A program made the translations under genes and the position numbers. Below, in pieces: positions 43,706 to 53,207 of a DNA stretch of 61,518 nucleotides. The stretch is taken from contig JAGXRK010000013.1 in the NCBI GenBank assembly GCA_018335755.1, positions 1-61,518 on the forward strand. The letters are read 5' to 3'. The notes below the pieces were generated by a model, which worked only from the letters and a program-made list of their open reading frames with translations, did no database searches and was not told where the DNA came from. Position 1 is the stretch's first letter. Each line of letters starts with the position of its first letter. This DNA comes from Ignavibacterium sp. Lineage in GTDB: Bacteria > Bacteroidota > Ignavibacteria > Ignavibacteriales > Ignavibacteriaceae.

Positions 43706-44938
43706 ATGAGAACTTACATATTAACTTTAGTGACAATACTGCTATTTGTCTCACAGGTTTTTTCTCAGCAGTACTGGGAACGCAGATTTAAAACTTATAA
43801 CAATCCGGATGAGCTGGTAACTCTTGCACAGACATTGCCGTTCAATTCAGCTCTTGAATTGTTGAGCAAGGTAAGTGAAAGCACCACAGGAAAACGGATC
43901 GTAAGCACTGTCGATAAAGAGGACCCCATAGGCATAGAAATAGAAAATATGCCTTATGATAAAGCACTATTAATTATTGTCCAGTACAGCGGGTTCATTT
44001 TTGAAGAAAAAGAGGACGTTATAGTAGTAAAACGTCCCGGTAAAGATCCCGCGGACAGTAGAACTCCGGAAACTTATGCTTCTGTTAATTCACGAGAAGT
44101 AAAAATATCTGCAGTATTCTTTGAAATGGATGTAAACGCATCTAAACAGAGAGGAATTGACTGGAAATTCTTGCTGTCTGGGAAGGGTTTTAATGTTGGG
44201 TCTCAAATCATATCAGAATCTCAAAGATTAACCGGTCAAGAACAGTCCATACCACCAAGTTGGAGGCTCGGCTCATCTTCTGAAGGACAAATTGGTAATT
44301 TCTTCGGTGAAGCCACTGCAGTATTTAAATTCTTTGAGCAGGAAAATCTTGGAGAGATATTAGCCAGTCCTAATATTATAGTGCGTGATAAAAACCAGGG
44401 AAGAATACAAATTGGTTCAGATTTTTCAGTTAGAACCAGAGACTTTGCAGGTAATACTATTGAAAGATTTTTCCCGACTGGTACTATTATAGAAGTTATG
44501 CCTCATGTTTACACTGAGGAAGGTATTGACTACTGCTTACTGAATGTGATGGTTGAAAGATCTACTTTCCAGACAAGTGAACTTGTTACAGAAATCAGAA
44601 AAACCACTGCAAATACACAGGTGCTTATGTTCAACGGTGAGGAAACCGTGCTTGGCGGTTTGTTTGTTAATGAAGAATCAGTAGTTAGAAGCGGCATTCC
44701 AATTTTGAAAGATCTGCCATGGTGGTTCTTTGGTCTCCGCTATATATTTGGTTCTGATCAGAAAATAGTGAACAAGAAAGAACTGGTAATTTTACTTAAA
44801 GCTGAAATTGTTCCTACTTTGAAAGAAAGATCTCAGAATCCTTCTGCAAAGAATCTTATACAGGAACAGCTTAATGACAATAAAAGGCAGATTAAATTCT
44901 ATCAATTAGATCAGAGTGATTCACAGTTAAAATACTAA
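43706..44938 (+). CDS. Short secretin (PilQ/GspD-like)
   Basis: The 410-residue protein has a signal peptide (MRTYILTLVTILLFVSQVFS) and a short N-terminal N0/STN-like region (about 35-125, with LIIVQYSGFIFEEKEDVIVV). The secretin domain follows (REVKISAVFFEMDVNASKQR, LASPNIIVRDKNQGRIQIGS, VMPHVY, GEETVLGGLFVNEE, then GIPILKDLPWWFFGLRYIFG and ELVILLKAEIV). It would form the outer-membrane gate. It is much shorter than usual PilQ or GspD because several N domains are missing. The longer frame from 43646 overlaps the previous gene and would bury the signal peptide. Confidence 0.85.
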   Translation: MRTYILTLVTILLFVSQVFSQQYWERRFKTYNNPDELVTLAQTLPFNSALELLSKVSESTTGKRIVSTVDKEDPIGIEIENMPYDKALLIIVQYSGFIFEEKEDVIVVKRPGKDPADSRTPETYASVNSREVKISAVFFEMDVNASKQRGIDWKFLLSGKGFNVGSQIISESQRLTGQEQSIPPSWRLGSSSEGQIGNFFGEATAVFKFFEQENLGEILASPNIIVRDKNQGRIQIGSDFSVRTRDFAGNTIERFFPTGTIIEVMPHVYTEEGIDYCLLNVMVERSTFQTSELVTEIRKTTANTQVLMFNGEETVLGGLFVNEESVVRSGIPILKDLPWWFFGLRYIFGSDQKIVNKKELVILLKAEIVPTLKERSQNPSAKNLIQEQLNDNKRQIKFYQLDQSDSQLKY

Positions 44939-44946
44939 GGTTATAG

Positions 44947-45309
44947 ATGGAAGTTATTCTTGTTGTTGATGATGATATTAACCTTTGTACCGCTCTGAAA
45001 GATGATCTTACTGAAGTCGGTTATGACGCATCTTATGTAACTAACGGCTTTGATGCAGTAAAACATCTTTCAGAGAATAAAGTTGATCTTGTCCTGCTTG
45101 ATTTAAAGATGCCGGATATGGATGGATTCGATGTGCTGAAAGAAATGGAAGAAAAAAATTTAAATTCTAAAGTGATCGTTTTAACGGCTTATGCCGACGT
45201 TAAAAGCGCTATTGATTCTGCCAAAATGGGGGCAAGCGATTTTATCAGCAAGCCTTACGATTTTGATGAACTTTTAATTACGATTCGACGGGTACTGCAG
45301 AGAGAATGA
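44947..45309 (+). CDS. Single-domain response regulator
   Basis: The 120 residues form one receiver domain: acidic pair in VVDDDINLC, phospho-acceptor Asp in LVLLDLKMPDMDG (about residue 54), Thr in VLTAYAD and Lys in SKPYDF. There is no output domain, so it acts by protein contact or as a phosphate relay. It starts 8 nt after the secretin stop, and the hybrid kinase starts 6 nt after its own stop, which ties signalling to the pilus operon. Confidence 0.93.
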   Translation: MEVILVVDDDINLCTALKDDLTEVGYDASYVTNGFDAVKHLSENKVDLVLLDLKMPDMDGFDVLKEMEEKNLNSKVIVLTAYADVKSAIDSAKMGASDFISKPYDFDELLITIRRVLQRE

Positions 45310-45315
45310 TGAACG

Positions 45316-48300
45316 ATGAAACTTTCCCTCAGAATACTTTTTATTAACTTTGTAATAGTTCTGCTTATTCTCGGCAGCTCTGCCGTTGCTATTATTACTA
45401 CAATGCAAAGAGTCCTTAACACACAAAGGGCTCAGAATATTCAGAATTCCGCATCCAACTTTTCTTACGTTTATTCGAACATATCTCAAAAATCAGATTA
45501 CGAATTTGCCGCCTTAATTGAATCTGACCTGAATGCATTTATGCTTCGCGGAAATCTGTTAAATGCAGAGAATGATTTTATAATCGAACTAAGAAGTAAT
45601 GGCACAGAAAGAATCAACCGGCTTGTTCATTCACCCTCAGTAAATCTGCCAAAAGGCGAATTAACATTAAAACAGTTTCTTGAATATAATCCTTATGCAA
45701 TTATTAAATCCTTCAAAGATAAACAGGGGAAACAATTTTATTATGGAAGAATACTTACTCAGGATCTGCTGGATGATTTTGCTTTAAGGATAAATGCAGA
45801 TATTGCCATTGTTTGGGATAATACTGTCGCTGAAGTATCGGATAAAAAGACAAATGAAAACATTCTTTATGATCTAAATAATGCTGTTGATTTTTTTAAT
45901 CAGCAAAGTGAAAGTAAAGTTTATTTTGATGCTTCCGCTGCTGATGATGTAACGGCAACACTTGCTTCGCCGTTAAGCGCAACCGAATTGAGCAATAATC
46001 TGTCATTCCTTATCTTTAAAACCAATCCGGAATTGACCCAGATCAGAGAGGCATTAAAAGTGATGTTCCTGATAATTGGTCTGGCGGGCTTATTCCTTTC
46101 TGTTTTACTTACTTACATATTTACAAATAAAATGCGAAGTCAGATCACCGATCTTAGTAATGCAACCAAAGTTGTAAGTGAGGGTGATTTTAACAGAAGG
46201 ATCAGCATAAGAACAAAAGACGAAATCGGGCAGCTCGGCAGAGCATTTAACCTCATGCTTGATGAACTTCAGAAAAATCAAAAAGCTAAAACTGAATACG
46301 CGGAGTTTATTACGCTTATTAACCAGAATCCGTCACTTGTTGAAATATCCAATGCGGCATTAAAAAAGATTATCAGCGCATGCGACTTTGTTGTGGGTGC
46401 GTTTTATTCTGTTGATGAAGGTGAAATAAGATTGATAAGTTCATACGGACTTAAAAAACGAGACTCAGATTATGAAACAAACGAGTTTTACCAGCGCGTT
46501 ATCAGCACTAAAGAGCAAATTGAAATTACCTCGGAAGATCTGCTGCCGGTTATTCCTACCGGAACAGTTAAGCTGTGGATAAAACATCTCCTGATCATTC
46601 CTATTATCTATAATAATAAGGTTACTGCCATAATTGAATTTGGTTCTGTTGATTCACCATCAGATGAATCGAGGGAGTATCTCAGTAAGATTAAAGAACA
46701 GTTAGCAATCGGGTTGACCAATGCCAAAGCACTCGTTCAACTTGAAAGTTTCATTAATGAATTGAAGCGTTTAAATGAAGATTATCAAAAACAAAACGTG
46801 CAGATAAAAAAGCAAAATGAAACTCTGGTTCAACTGCATAAACAGCTTGAAAGAAGAGCTGAAGAACTTGAGATAGAAAAACAGCGTGCTGAGGAATCTA
46901 CAAAACTAAAATCACAGTTTCTTGCAAGTATGTCGCACGAACTTCGTACTCCAATGAACTCTATTCTGGGGTTAACCGAACTGATAATAGAAAAATCACA
47001 TCTCAACGGAAAGAATAAAGAACGTCTTGAAGTGGTTCTGAAAAGCGGCAGAAGATTAATGACATTAATAAATGATATTCTCGATCTTTCCAAAATCGAA
47101 GCGGGCAAAATGGAAATTCGCGAAGAGGATAATCTGCTTGAAGAAATACTTGAAGAAATATATAATACTATTAATCCGCTCACTATTGAAAAAGGTATCG
47201 GACTGGAAATAGTAAGAGTCTGTAATACCCGTATAATCATAACCACTGACAGAACAAGATTATCGCAGGTTCTCATCAACCTAATGGGCAACGCTGTTAA
47301 GTTTACAGAAAAAGGTGCGGTTAAATTACGTGTCTCTCAAACAGAAAATGAAATGCTGAGGTTCGATGTTATTGACACAGGTATTGGTATAGATGACCAG
47401 GCACAAAAAATAATATTCGAAGAATTCCGCCAGATTGATGGATCAACAACAAGAAAATACGGCGGTACCGGACTCGGACTTGCAATCTGCAAGCGTATTA
47501 TTGACATGCTTGGCGGTACTATTTCCGTTAAAAGTAAATTGGGTGAAGGATCTAATTTCTTCTTTACTATCCCTCTTAAATTCGGACAGGAAAAACAAAA
47601 CCTTGCATCTCAAAATGTTAATGTTGAAGTTTTAAGAAAGAATAGAAAGAATCCTATTCTGGTAATTGATGATGATGCCGAAATAAGATACACAATCGGT
47701 CAATATCTGATATCGAAGGGATATGAAGTTATCTTTGCTGAAGATGGTGAAATAGGTCTGAAGTTGGCAAAGGAAAAACAGCCATTTGCAATTACTCTTG
47801 ATGTAATGCTGCCGCATAAGGATGGATGGACTGTGCTGAAGGATCTGAAGGAAGATCCAAATACAAAAGAGATCCCGGTTATTCTTGTTTCAATTCTTGG
47901 CGATAAGAAAATCGGCTATGGTCTAGGTGCATTTGAATATTTTGTTAAACCTATTTCATCAGAAAAATTAATTTCAGCTTTTAACAGACTTGAAGGACTT
48001 GCTAATAAACAAATACAAAAAATTGTTATAGTGGATGATGATGAACTGGAGTTTGAAAAGTTCAAACTTGAATTTAAAAATGAAAACATAAGGATTGATT
48101 ATATCCAGGACAGCGAATTTGCATTTAATAAAATTTCCGAAATTCAGCCGGACCTTATCATTCTTGATCTCATGATGCCTAAAATTGATGGCGTTACTTT
48201 ATCTTATAAACTGAAGTCCAGTCCGCAAACAAAACATATTCCGATAATTATAAGCACAGCAAAAGATCTCACACAGGAGGAAATTAAATCTCTCAATACA

Positions 48301-48864
48301 GTTGTTGAAAATATAACAGTAAAATCCAGGGGACATCAATTGGACGTACTCAAAATAGTCAGGGATAGAATAAAGCAGCAGGAAGAAGGAATAATTATTC
48401 AGAATCGCAAAGAAGAAAAAGCGGAAAACCACGGGACGGCTGAATCACCTGTTGTTATTGATGAAGAAGAGATTTTGGAAGACTATCTGGGTGAAGTTTT
48501 AATTGTAGATGATGATCCGGATACATTGTTTACTTTGAATGAAATGGTGCAGGCGGCAAATTGTAAAACTCATCTTGCAAGAAACGGCATTGAATGTTTA
48601 AAGATTCTTGATCTTATTAAACCGGATTTGGTGTTACTTGACATAATGATGCCTGAAATGGACGGCTTCCAGACTTTGAAAAACATCAGAGCAAACAGCA
48701 AAAATCACGACCTTGTTGTTTACGCTGTAACAGCAAAGGCAATGTCTGGTGACAGGGAAGTTATTTTAAAGCACGGCTTTAATGATTATATTCCTAAACC
48801 GGTAAACTCCGCAGTAATTACTGCTAAGATTGAACAACACTTATCAAAATTAAGATCAGTTTAA
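45316..48864 (+). CDS. Hybrid sensor histidine kinase with three receiver domains
   Basis: At 1182 residues the order is: membrane helix 1 (about 8-28), a periplasmic sensor of about 215 residues, membrane helix 2 (about 248-270), HAMP (about 272-325), a GAF-like domain (about 335-475), a coiled coil (480-535), a DHp with His about 540 in MSHELRTPMNSILG, and an HATPase (DTGIGID, YGGTGLGLAI). Three receivers follow (VIDDDAEIRYTI, IVDDDELEFEKF, IVDDDPDTLFTL). All three receivers show a plausible phospho-Asp. It is a membrane phosphorelay hub with no separate Hpt domain visible. The next gene overlaps its stop by 1 bp. Confidence 0.92.
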   Translation: MKLSLRILFINFVIVLLILGSSAVAIITTMQRVLNTQRAQNIQNSASNFSYVYSNISQKSDYEFAALIESDLNAFMLRGNLLNAENDFIIELRSNGTERINRLVHSPSVNLPKGELTLKQFLEYNPYAIIKSFKDKQGKQFYYGRILTQDLLDDFALRINADIAIVWDNTVAEVSDKKTNENILYDLNNAVDFFNQQSESKVYFDASAADDVTATLASPLSATELSNNLSFLIFKTNPELTQIREALKVMFLIIGLAGLFLSVLLTYIFTNKMRSQITDLSNATKVVSEGDFNRRISIRTKDEIGQLGRAFNLMLDELQKNQKAKTEYAEFITLINQNPSLVEISNAALKKIISACDFVVGAFYSVDEGEIRLISSYGLKKRDSDYETNEFYQRVISTKEQIEITSEDLLPVIPTGTVKLWIKHLLIIPIIYNNKVTAIIEFGSVDSPSDESREYLSKIKEQLAIGLTNAKALVQLESFINELKRLNEDYQKQNVQIKKQNETLVQLHKQLERRAEELEIEKQRAEESTKLKSQFLASMSHELRTPMNSILGLTELIIEKSHLNGKNKERLEVVLKSGRRLMTLINDILDLSKIEAGKMEIREEDNLLEEILEEIYNTINPLTIEKGIGLEIVRVCNTRIIITTDRTRLSQVLINLMGNAVKFTEKGAVKLRVSQTENEMLRFDVIDTGIGIDDQAQKIIFEEFRQIDGSTTRKYGGTGLGLAICKRIIDMLGGTISVKSKLGEGSNFFFTIPLKFGQEKQNLASQNVNVEVLRKNRKNPILVIDDDAEIRYTIGQYLISKGYEVIFAEDGEIGLKLAKEKQPFAITLDVMLPHKDGWTVLKDLKEDPNTKEIPVILVSILGDKKIGYGLGAFEYFVKPISSEKLISAFNRLEGLANKQIQKIVIVDDDELEFEKFKLEFKNENIRIDYIQDSEFAFNKISEIQPDLIILDLMMPKIDGVTLSYKLKSSPQTKHIPIIISTAKDLTQEEIKSLNTVVENITVKSRGHQLDVLKIVRDRIKQQEEGIIIQNRKEEKAENHGTAESPVVIDEEEILEDYLGEVLIVDDDPDTLFTLNEMVQAANCKTHLARNGIECLKILDLIKPDLVLLDIMMPEMDGFQTLKNIRANSKNHDLVVYAVTAKAMSGDREVILKHGFNDYIPKPVNSAVITAKIEQHLSKLRSV

Positions 48865-49547
48865 TGAAGAGAATACTTGTTATTGATGATCTGCCGGAAA
48901 ATGTATTTATGCTTCAGGATCGTTTAGAGCATGAAGGATATGAAGTACTTACTGCTTATGATGGAAGCACAGGAATTGAAAAAGCTGTTTTAGAACTGCC
49001 CGATTTGATCCTGCTGGATGTTATGATGCCCGACATTACAGGTATAGAAGTATGTAAAACCCTGGTTGCAAATCCTAAAACAAAAAATATTCCCATAATA
49101 CTTGTAACCGCTAAATCCGGTGCTGAAGATACTAAAGAAGGGCTTGAAGCAGGAGCATTTGATTATATTAAAAAACCTTTTAACAGAATTGAGCTTCTTG
49201 CAAGGGTTAACTCAGCCCTAAAATTATCCGACGCTCAGAAATCTTTACTTGAATCTGAAAAGCGGGATACTTTTTTTGCAACTGTTGTAACAGCAAATCA
49301 CAAAATTAAGCAGCCACTTACTTTGCTCAGTCTTTCTTCATCAGCAATAAAAAGAGAACTTAGCAGAGACGAATTATCAAAAGAAGCTATACTTAAGCGG
49401 GTAAATTATATTGAAATTGCAGTTAAAGAAATAACAGCGGTTCTGGATCAATTGAATGCTATAAAAGATCCTGTTATCTCAAACTATACAAAAGATATAA
49501 AAATGATTAAGGTAGATGATGAGAGACAGGATGAAGAAACTAAATAA
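48864..49547 (+). CDS. Receiver protein with DHp-like tail but no kinase domain
   Basis: The 227-residue protein has a receiver (1-125: VIDDLPENVFML, LILLDVMMPDITG, KKPFN) and then a helical part with TANHKIKQPLTLL near residue 145, which resembles a histidine kinase H-box. No ATP-binding domain follows; the protein ends in a charged tail. It could pass phosphate between the hybrid kinase's receivers and another protein, or be a degenerate kinase. The ATG overlaps the kinase stop. The 3' end overlaps the convergent kinase by 8 bp. Confidence 0.78.
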   Translation: MKRILVIDDLPENVFMLQDRLEHEGYEVLTAYDGSTGIEKAVLELPDLILLDVMMPDITGIEVCKTLVANPKTKNIPIILVTAKSGAEDTKEGLEAGAFDYIKKPFNRIELLARVNSALKLSDAQKSLLESEKRDTFFATVVTANHKIKQPLTLLSLSSSAIKRELSRDELSKEAILKRVNYIEIAVKEITAVLDQLNAIKDPVISNYTKDIKMIKVDDERQDEETK

Positions 49548-51522
49548 GTTTTTGTATTGTTGACAGCATTGTTTCAAAATCGTAAGGTTTTGTAAGTTTA
49601 CTTTTTATATCATACTTCCCAATATCAATCTCATCAACTTTAAGACTGCCGGACGAGAGAATTATCGGCATATCAAATTTAAGCTTTCTTATTTCAGTAA
49701 TACATTCAATTCCGTTCATCTCCGGCATATTATAATCAATAATTAGCAAGTCCACTTTTATTTCTTCAGTAAGAACCTTTAAAACTTCTTTTCCGGAGGT
49801 AACACGAACAACATTATACCCGTTCAACTCAAGCAGCTCAGCAAGAAGCTCACTTAACATTTCCTCATCATCAGCAAGCATAATAATTTTATTGGCAGCA
49901 AGCGTCTTATCAGTTTTTTGAGGTTCATAAGCAGGCAGGTAAACATCGAATGTGGTTCCCTTATCTTTAGAGCTTGTCACATCAACAAAACCATTATGTG
50001 CTTTGATTATACCATAGGTGACATAAAGTCCAAGTCCCGAACCGGTATCTTTTTGTTTTGTAGAAAAATAGGGATCGAAAATTCTGGTTATATTTTCCTC
50101 CGGTATTCCGCTGCCGTTATCAGTTACGGAAAAAAGAACATAATTCCCACGCTCAAGCAGAGGATAATTTCTGATGTTATCATCATCAATTGTAACATTC
50201 TTTCCCGAAAGCATTATTTTGCCTTTACCGTCAATTGCCTCTTTGGCGTTAACACAAAGATTCAGCAGTATCTGATAGACCTCTGTTGCATTGCCAAGAA
50301 TGTTGTAAAGTTTATTCTCAAAGTTCTGTTCGAAAATAATATTGTGAGGAAATGTTTGCTGGATTACTTTAGAAAGTTCTTCAAGCAGAACATTAGGTAG
50401 AACGAGTTCTTTGCGTTTGGCAGTGGGTTTGCCGAATGATAATAAGCCCTTTGTTAAGTCCCTTGCTCTTATTGAGCAGGTTTCAATATTGTCAATTAAT
50501 CTTATTACATTTTCCGATTCAGGAACTCTGTTTCTTAAAAGATTTACACTTCCGAAGATTCCGGATAACAGGTTGCTGAAATCGTGTGCCATACCGCTGG
50601 ATAGTTTTCCAATCGTTTCAAGTTTTTGAGCCTGGAGCAGACGCGATTCAAGAGCAGTGTTAAGTTCACGGGTTTTTATATTACTTATTGCAAATGAAAG
50701 GAGTATAGAAAATTGTTCTAAATTGTTAATCTCAATAGAACTGTAATTGCCGGATTTTTTACCAAGAATCAGCTTTGCCCATAGTTTATTTTCAAAATAG
50801 CAGGGAGAAATACAAAGCGACTCACAATTAACAACCTGGGTGAGTCCGTATCCGATATTGTTATATTGATTTAACGCTAACAGTGGTCTTCTGTTAATAT
50901 CGAGCCATTTGTTAATGAAAGAAGAATTATAAATTATACTTTTTTCAACTTCACTGCGGTTTTTTATATGGTTATTATCATCCACATAAAGAAAGCTTTT
51001 TATTTCATTATTTTCCTGAAAAACAATAAAACCAAAATCACTTCCGGTCAACGGAATACATCTGAGTAAAATCTCTTCAGAGATAGGATTAAGAGAATCT
51101 TCTTTTACCAATAAAGTAAGTATGTTCTGAAGTTCATTCTGAAACCGGATGTTTCTTTCAAGAAAATCTTTACCAAGCTTATCCTGCTGCTGGTCTATGA
51201 CAGGAATAAGTTCAATAAAAAAGGTGTTGGAATGATTCCTTTTAGAAACAGGGATAGGAGTTAAAATAACGTTTATTCTTGAATCAGGTAAAGGAATTAC
51301 TAATGATTTATCCGAACTGTTTTTATCAAAATCCGGGGGCAGGTTTATTCCGAAAACAGAATTAAGGGAGGCGCCTTTAATTCTATTCGCTCTGCAGTTT
51401 TTTTTAAAGTCTTTATTGTACCAGGTTATCTTTAAATTCTCGTCGGCAATAGCAATGGAAGAATTCTGTAATTCAAGCAAATCATAATCATATTCGGCAG
51501 ACGAAATTTTATTTGCACACAT
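49540..51522 (-). CDS. Soluble hybrid histidine kinase with C-terminal receiver
   Basis: The 660-residue protein has no membrane helix. It starts with a PAS-like stretch (ELQNSSIAIADENLKITWYN), then a GAF-like sensor (about 125-320), a DHp with His about 311 in GMAHDFSNLLSG, an HATPase (VTDNGSGIPE, DTGSGLGLYVTYGI) and a receiver (ADDEEMLSELL, LLIIDYNMPEMNG, TKPYDF). The HDFSN/GLGLY features are those of NtrB-like kinases. It starts 6 nt after the NtrC-like stop, so the two form an operon and likely a pair. Confidence 0.92.
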   Translation of the reverse strand: MCANKISSAEYDYDLLELQNSSIAIADENLKITWYNKDFKKNCRANRIKGASLNSVFGINLPPDFDKNSSDKSLVIPLPDSRINVILTPIPVSKRNHSNTFFIELIPVIDQQQDKLGKDFLERNIRFQNELQNILTLLVKEDSLNPISEEILLRCIPLTGSDFGFIVFQENNEIKSFLYVDDNNHIKNRSEVEKSIIYNSSFINKWLDINRRPLLALNQYNNIGYGLTQVVNCESLCISPCYFENKLWAKLILGKKSGNYSSIEINNLEQFSILLSFAISNIKTRELNTALESRLLQAQKLETIGKLSSGMAHDFSNLLSGIFGSVNLLRNRVPESENVIRLIDNIETCSIRARDLTKGLLSFGKPTAKRKELVLPNVLLEELSKVIQQTFPHNIIFEQNFENKLYNILGNATEVYQILLNLCVNAKEAIDGKGKIMLSGKNVTIDDDNIRNYPLLERGNYVLFSVTDNGSGIPEENITRIFDPYFSTKQKDTGSGLGLYVTYGIIKAHNGFVDVTSSKDKGTTFDVYLPAYEPQKTDKTLAANKIIMLADDEEMLSELLAELLELNGYNVVRVTSGKEVLKVLTEEIKVDLLIIDYNMPEMNGIECITEIRKLKFDMPIILSSGSLKVDEIDIGKYDIKSKLTKPYDFETMLSTIQKLI

Positions 51523-51528
51523 TAAAAA

Positions 51529-52887
51529 CTAATTCTGTTTTATTTCATACTTCTTGATTTTTGTATAAAGGGTTTTGGGACTAATACCAAGTTGTGTTGC
51601 TGTTTGCATTCTGTCCCATCGGTTAGCATTCAGTATGTTTGCTATGTGCCATTTTTCCAGTTCTTCCATACTGATGATTTCTCCGGGGATATCCACAGAA
51701 TTTCCGGAAGACTTTCTTAAGCGGGGAGTAGGGAGATTTAAATCATCAATGCGTATTGTATCGCTCTCGGCAAAAATTATTGCACGTTCAATAATATGCT
51801 CAAGCTCTCTAACATTTCCTGTAAAATTATAGTTCTCTAGAATTTCCGAAGCTTCCGGTGAAAGACGCTTAGGTGATCTGACAGATGATTTTGATTCAAG
51901 GAAAAACTGTGCAAGAATCAGTATATCATCTTTTCTGTCTCTGAGTGGAGGGATAGTAATAGTTATAACATTTAACCGGAATAAAAGATCTTTTCTGAAA
52001 TTTTTATTATCAGCTTCTTCAAGTAAATTTCTGTTGGTAGCGCCGATTACTCTAACATCAGAAGTTAAATTGGTAACACCGCCTATTCTTCTGTATTCAC
52101 CATTTTCCAGAAAGCGAAGTAATTTCGGCTGAAGCGATAAACTAAGCTCACCTATTTCATCCAGAAATAGTGTGCCGCCGTGAGCAATTTCAACTAATCC
52201 TTGTTTAGTAGATTTTGCATCTGTGAATGCACCTCTTTCATGTCCGAACAATTCACTTTCAATAAGCTGATCCGGTAATGAAGCACAATTTATAACTACA
52301 AATGGTTTATCTTTTCGATTGGATTGCTTGTGAATATATTCGGCAAAAAGTTCTTTGCCGGTGCCGGTTTCACCCTCTATTAAAATATTTGAATCTGACT
52401 GTGCAGCCTTCATGGAAAGATTTAGTACACGCTGAATTGCTTTGCTTTGTCCAATTATATTTCCGGAATGTTTCTTATTAACTTCTTTTGAAAGCAGCTG
52501 TGTTGTAACAAGCAGTTCGCGGTGTTCAACTGCTCTGTTAACAGTGAGTATTAAGTCTTCAAAACTATATGGTTTTGTTATATAATCATAAGCTCCGTTC
52601 TTTATACAGTCTATCGCTTTTCTCATTTCCGATTGCGAGGAAAGAATTACAGTTTGCAGAATAGAGCCGTATTCCTTAACAAACTTTAATACTTCTTCCC
52701 CGGAAACTTCACGCATGTTAAGGTCAAGAAGAAGCAGATCATAGTTTTTACTTTTAATGGCTTCAATTGCAAATTTACCATCATAAACAGTATCGACTGA
52801 ATACCCTTCTTCAATTAACTGTTCTTTCAATAGGTAACAAAGGGTCTCATCGTCATCACAAACTAAAATTTTTGCATTTTTAGGCAT
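51529..52887 (-). CDS. NtrC-family sigma-54-dependent response regulator
   Basis: The 452-residue protein has three parts: receiver (1-120, LLLLDLNMREVSG with phospho-Asp), AAA+ domain (Walker A GETGTGKELFAEYIH; GTLFLDEIGELS; sensor FTGNVRELEHII) and a Fis-type helix-turn-helix at the C-terminus (RMQTATQLGISPKTLYTKIK). The sigma-54 contact loop reads GAFTDA instead of the common GAFTGA, a variant seen in many functional relatives. It is placed to regulate the pilus or signalling genes, but no clear -24/-12 promoter was found here. Confidence 0.94.
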   Translation of the reverse strand: MPKNAKILVCDDDETLCYLLKEQLIEEGYSVDTVYDGKFAIEAIKSKNYDLLLLDLNMREVSGEEVLKFVKEYGSILQTVILSSQSEMRKAIDCIKNGAYDYITKPYSFEDLILTVNRAVEHRELLVTTQLLSKEVNKKHSGNIIGQSKAIQRVLNLSMKAAQSDSNILIEGETGTGKELFAEYIHKQSNRKDKPFVVINCASLPDQLIESELFGHERGAFTDAKSTKQGLVEIAHGGTLFLDEIGELSLSLQPKLLRFLENGEYRRIGGVTNLTSDVRVIGATNRNLLEEADNKNFRKDLLFRLNVITITIPPLRDRKDDILILAQFFLESKSSVRSPKRLSPEASEILENYNFTGNVRELEHIIERAIIFAESDTIRIDDLNLPTPRLRKSSGNSVDIPGEIISMEELEKWHIANILNANRWDRMQTATQLGISPKTLYTKIKKYEIKQN

Positions 52888-52915
52888 AAAAGTATCTGAT
52901 ATTTAGTTGTTCAAA

Positions 52916-52947
52916 TTTGGAATAAAAATCCACTATTTATATATTTG
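52916..52947 (+). promoter_or_regulatory. Bacteroidota-type promoter of tRNA-Lys
   Basis: TTTG (52916-52919), 20 nt, then TATATTTG (52940-52947) matches the TTTG-N19/20-TAnnTTTG consensus exactly apart from spacing. The predicted start is about 10 nt before the mature tRNA end at 52962. Confidence 0.6.
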
Positions 52948-52961
52948 TTGCTCGATTTTCA

Positions 52962-53033
52962 GGGCGCGTAGCTCAGGGGTAGAGCATCTGCCTTTTAAGC
53001 AGAGGGTCGGTGGTTCGAGCCCACCCGCGCTCA
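52962..53033 (+). tRNA. tRNA-Lys(UUU)
   Basis: Acceptor GGGCGCG pairs with CGCGCTC (one G-T pair), discriminator A at 53033. The D arm is GCTC-AGGGGTA-GAGC. The anticodon arm is TCTGC-CTTTTAA-GCAGA with anticodon TTT. The T arm is GGTGG-TTCGAGC-CCACC. The CCA end is not encoded (the next bases are CAA). The gene stands alone with its own promoter and terminator. Confidence 0.96.
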
Positions 53034-53045
53034 CAATCGAATTAT

Positions 53046-53072
53046 AAAGCCACTTTTTTGTGGCTTTTTTGT
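53046..53072 (+). terminator. Terminator of tRNA-Lys
   Basis: AAAGCCAC (53046-53053) pairs with GTGGCTTT (53060-53067), loop TTTTTT, followed by TTTGTTTTCC. It lies 13 nt after the tRNA. Confidence 0.85.
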
Positions 53073-53207
53073 TTTCCTCAAAAGTAAAAATAACCTATGT
53101 TTAATTATACTATATTATCCCTAAAACAGCAAATTTTACCGATACTTAGGTATCTTTGACATATTATGCTAAATTTTAAAATTATTTCAATAAAATGTTG
53201 ATTTTAC

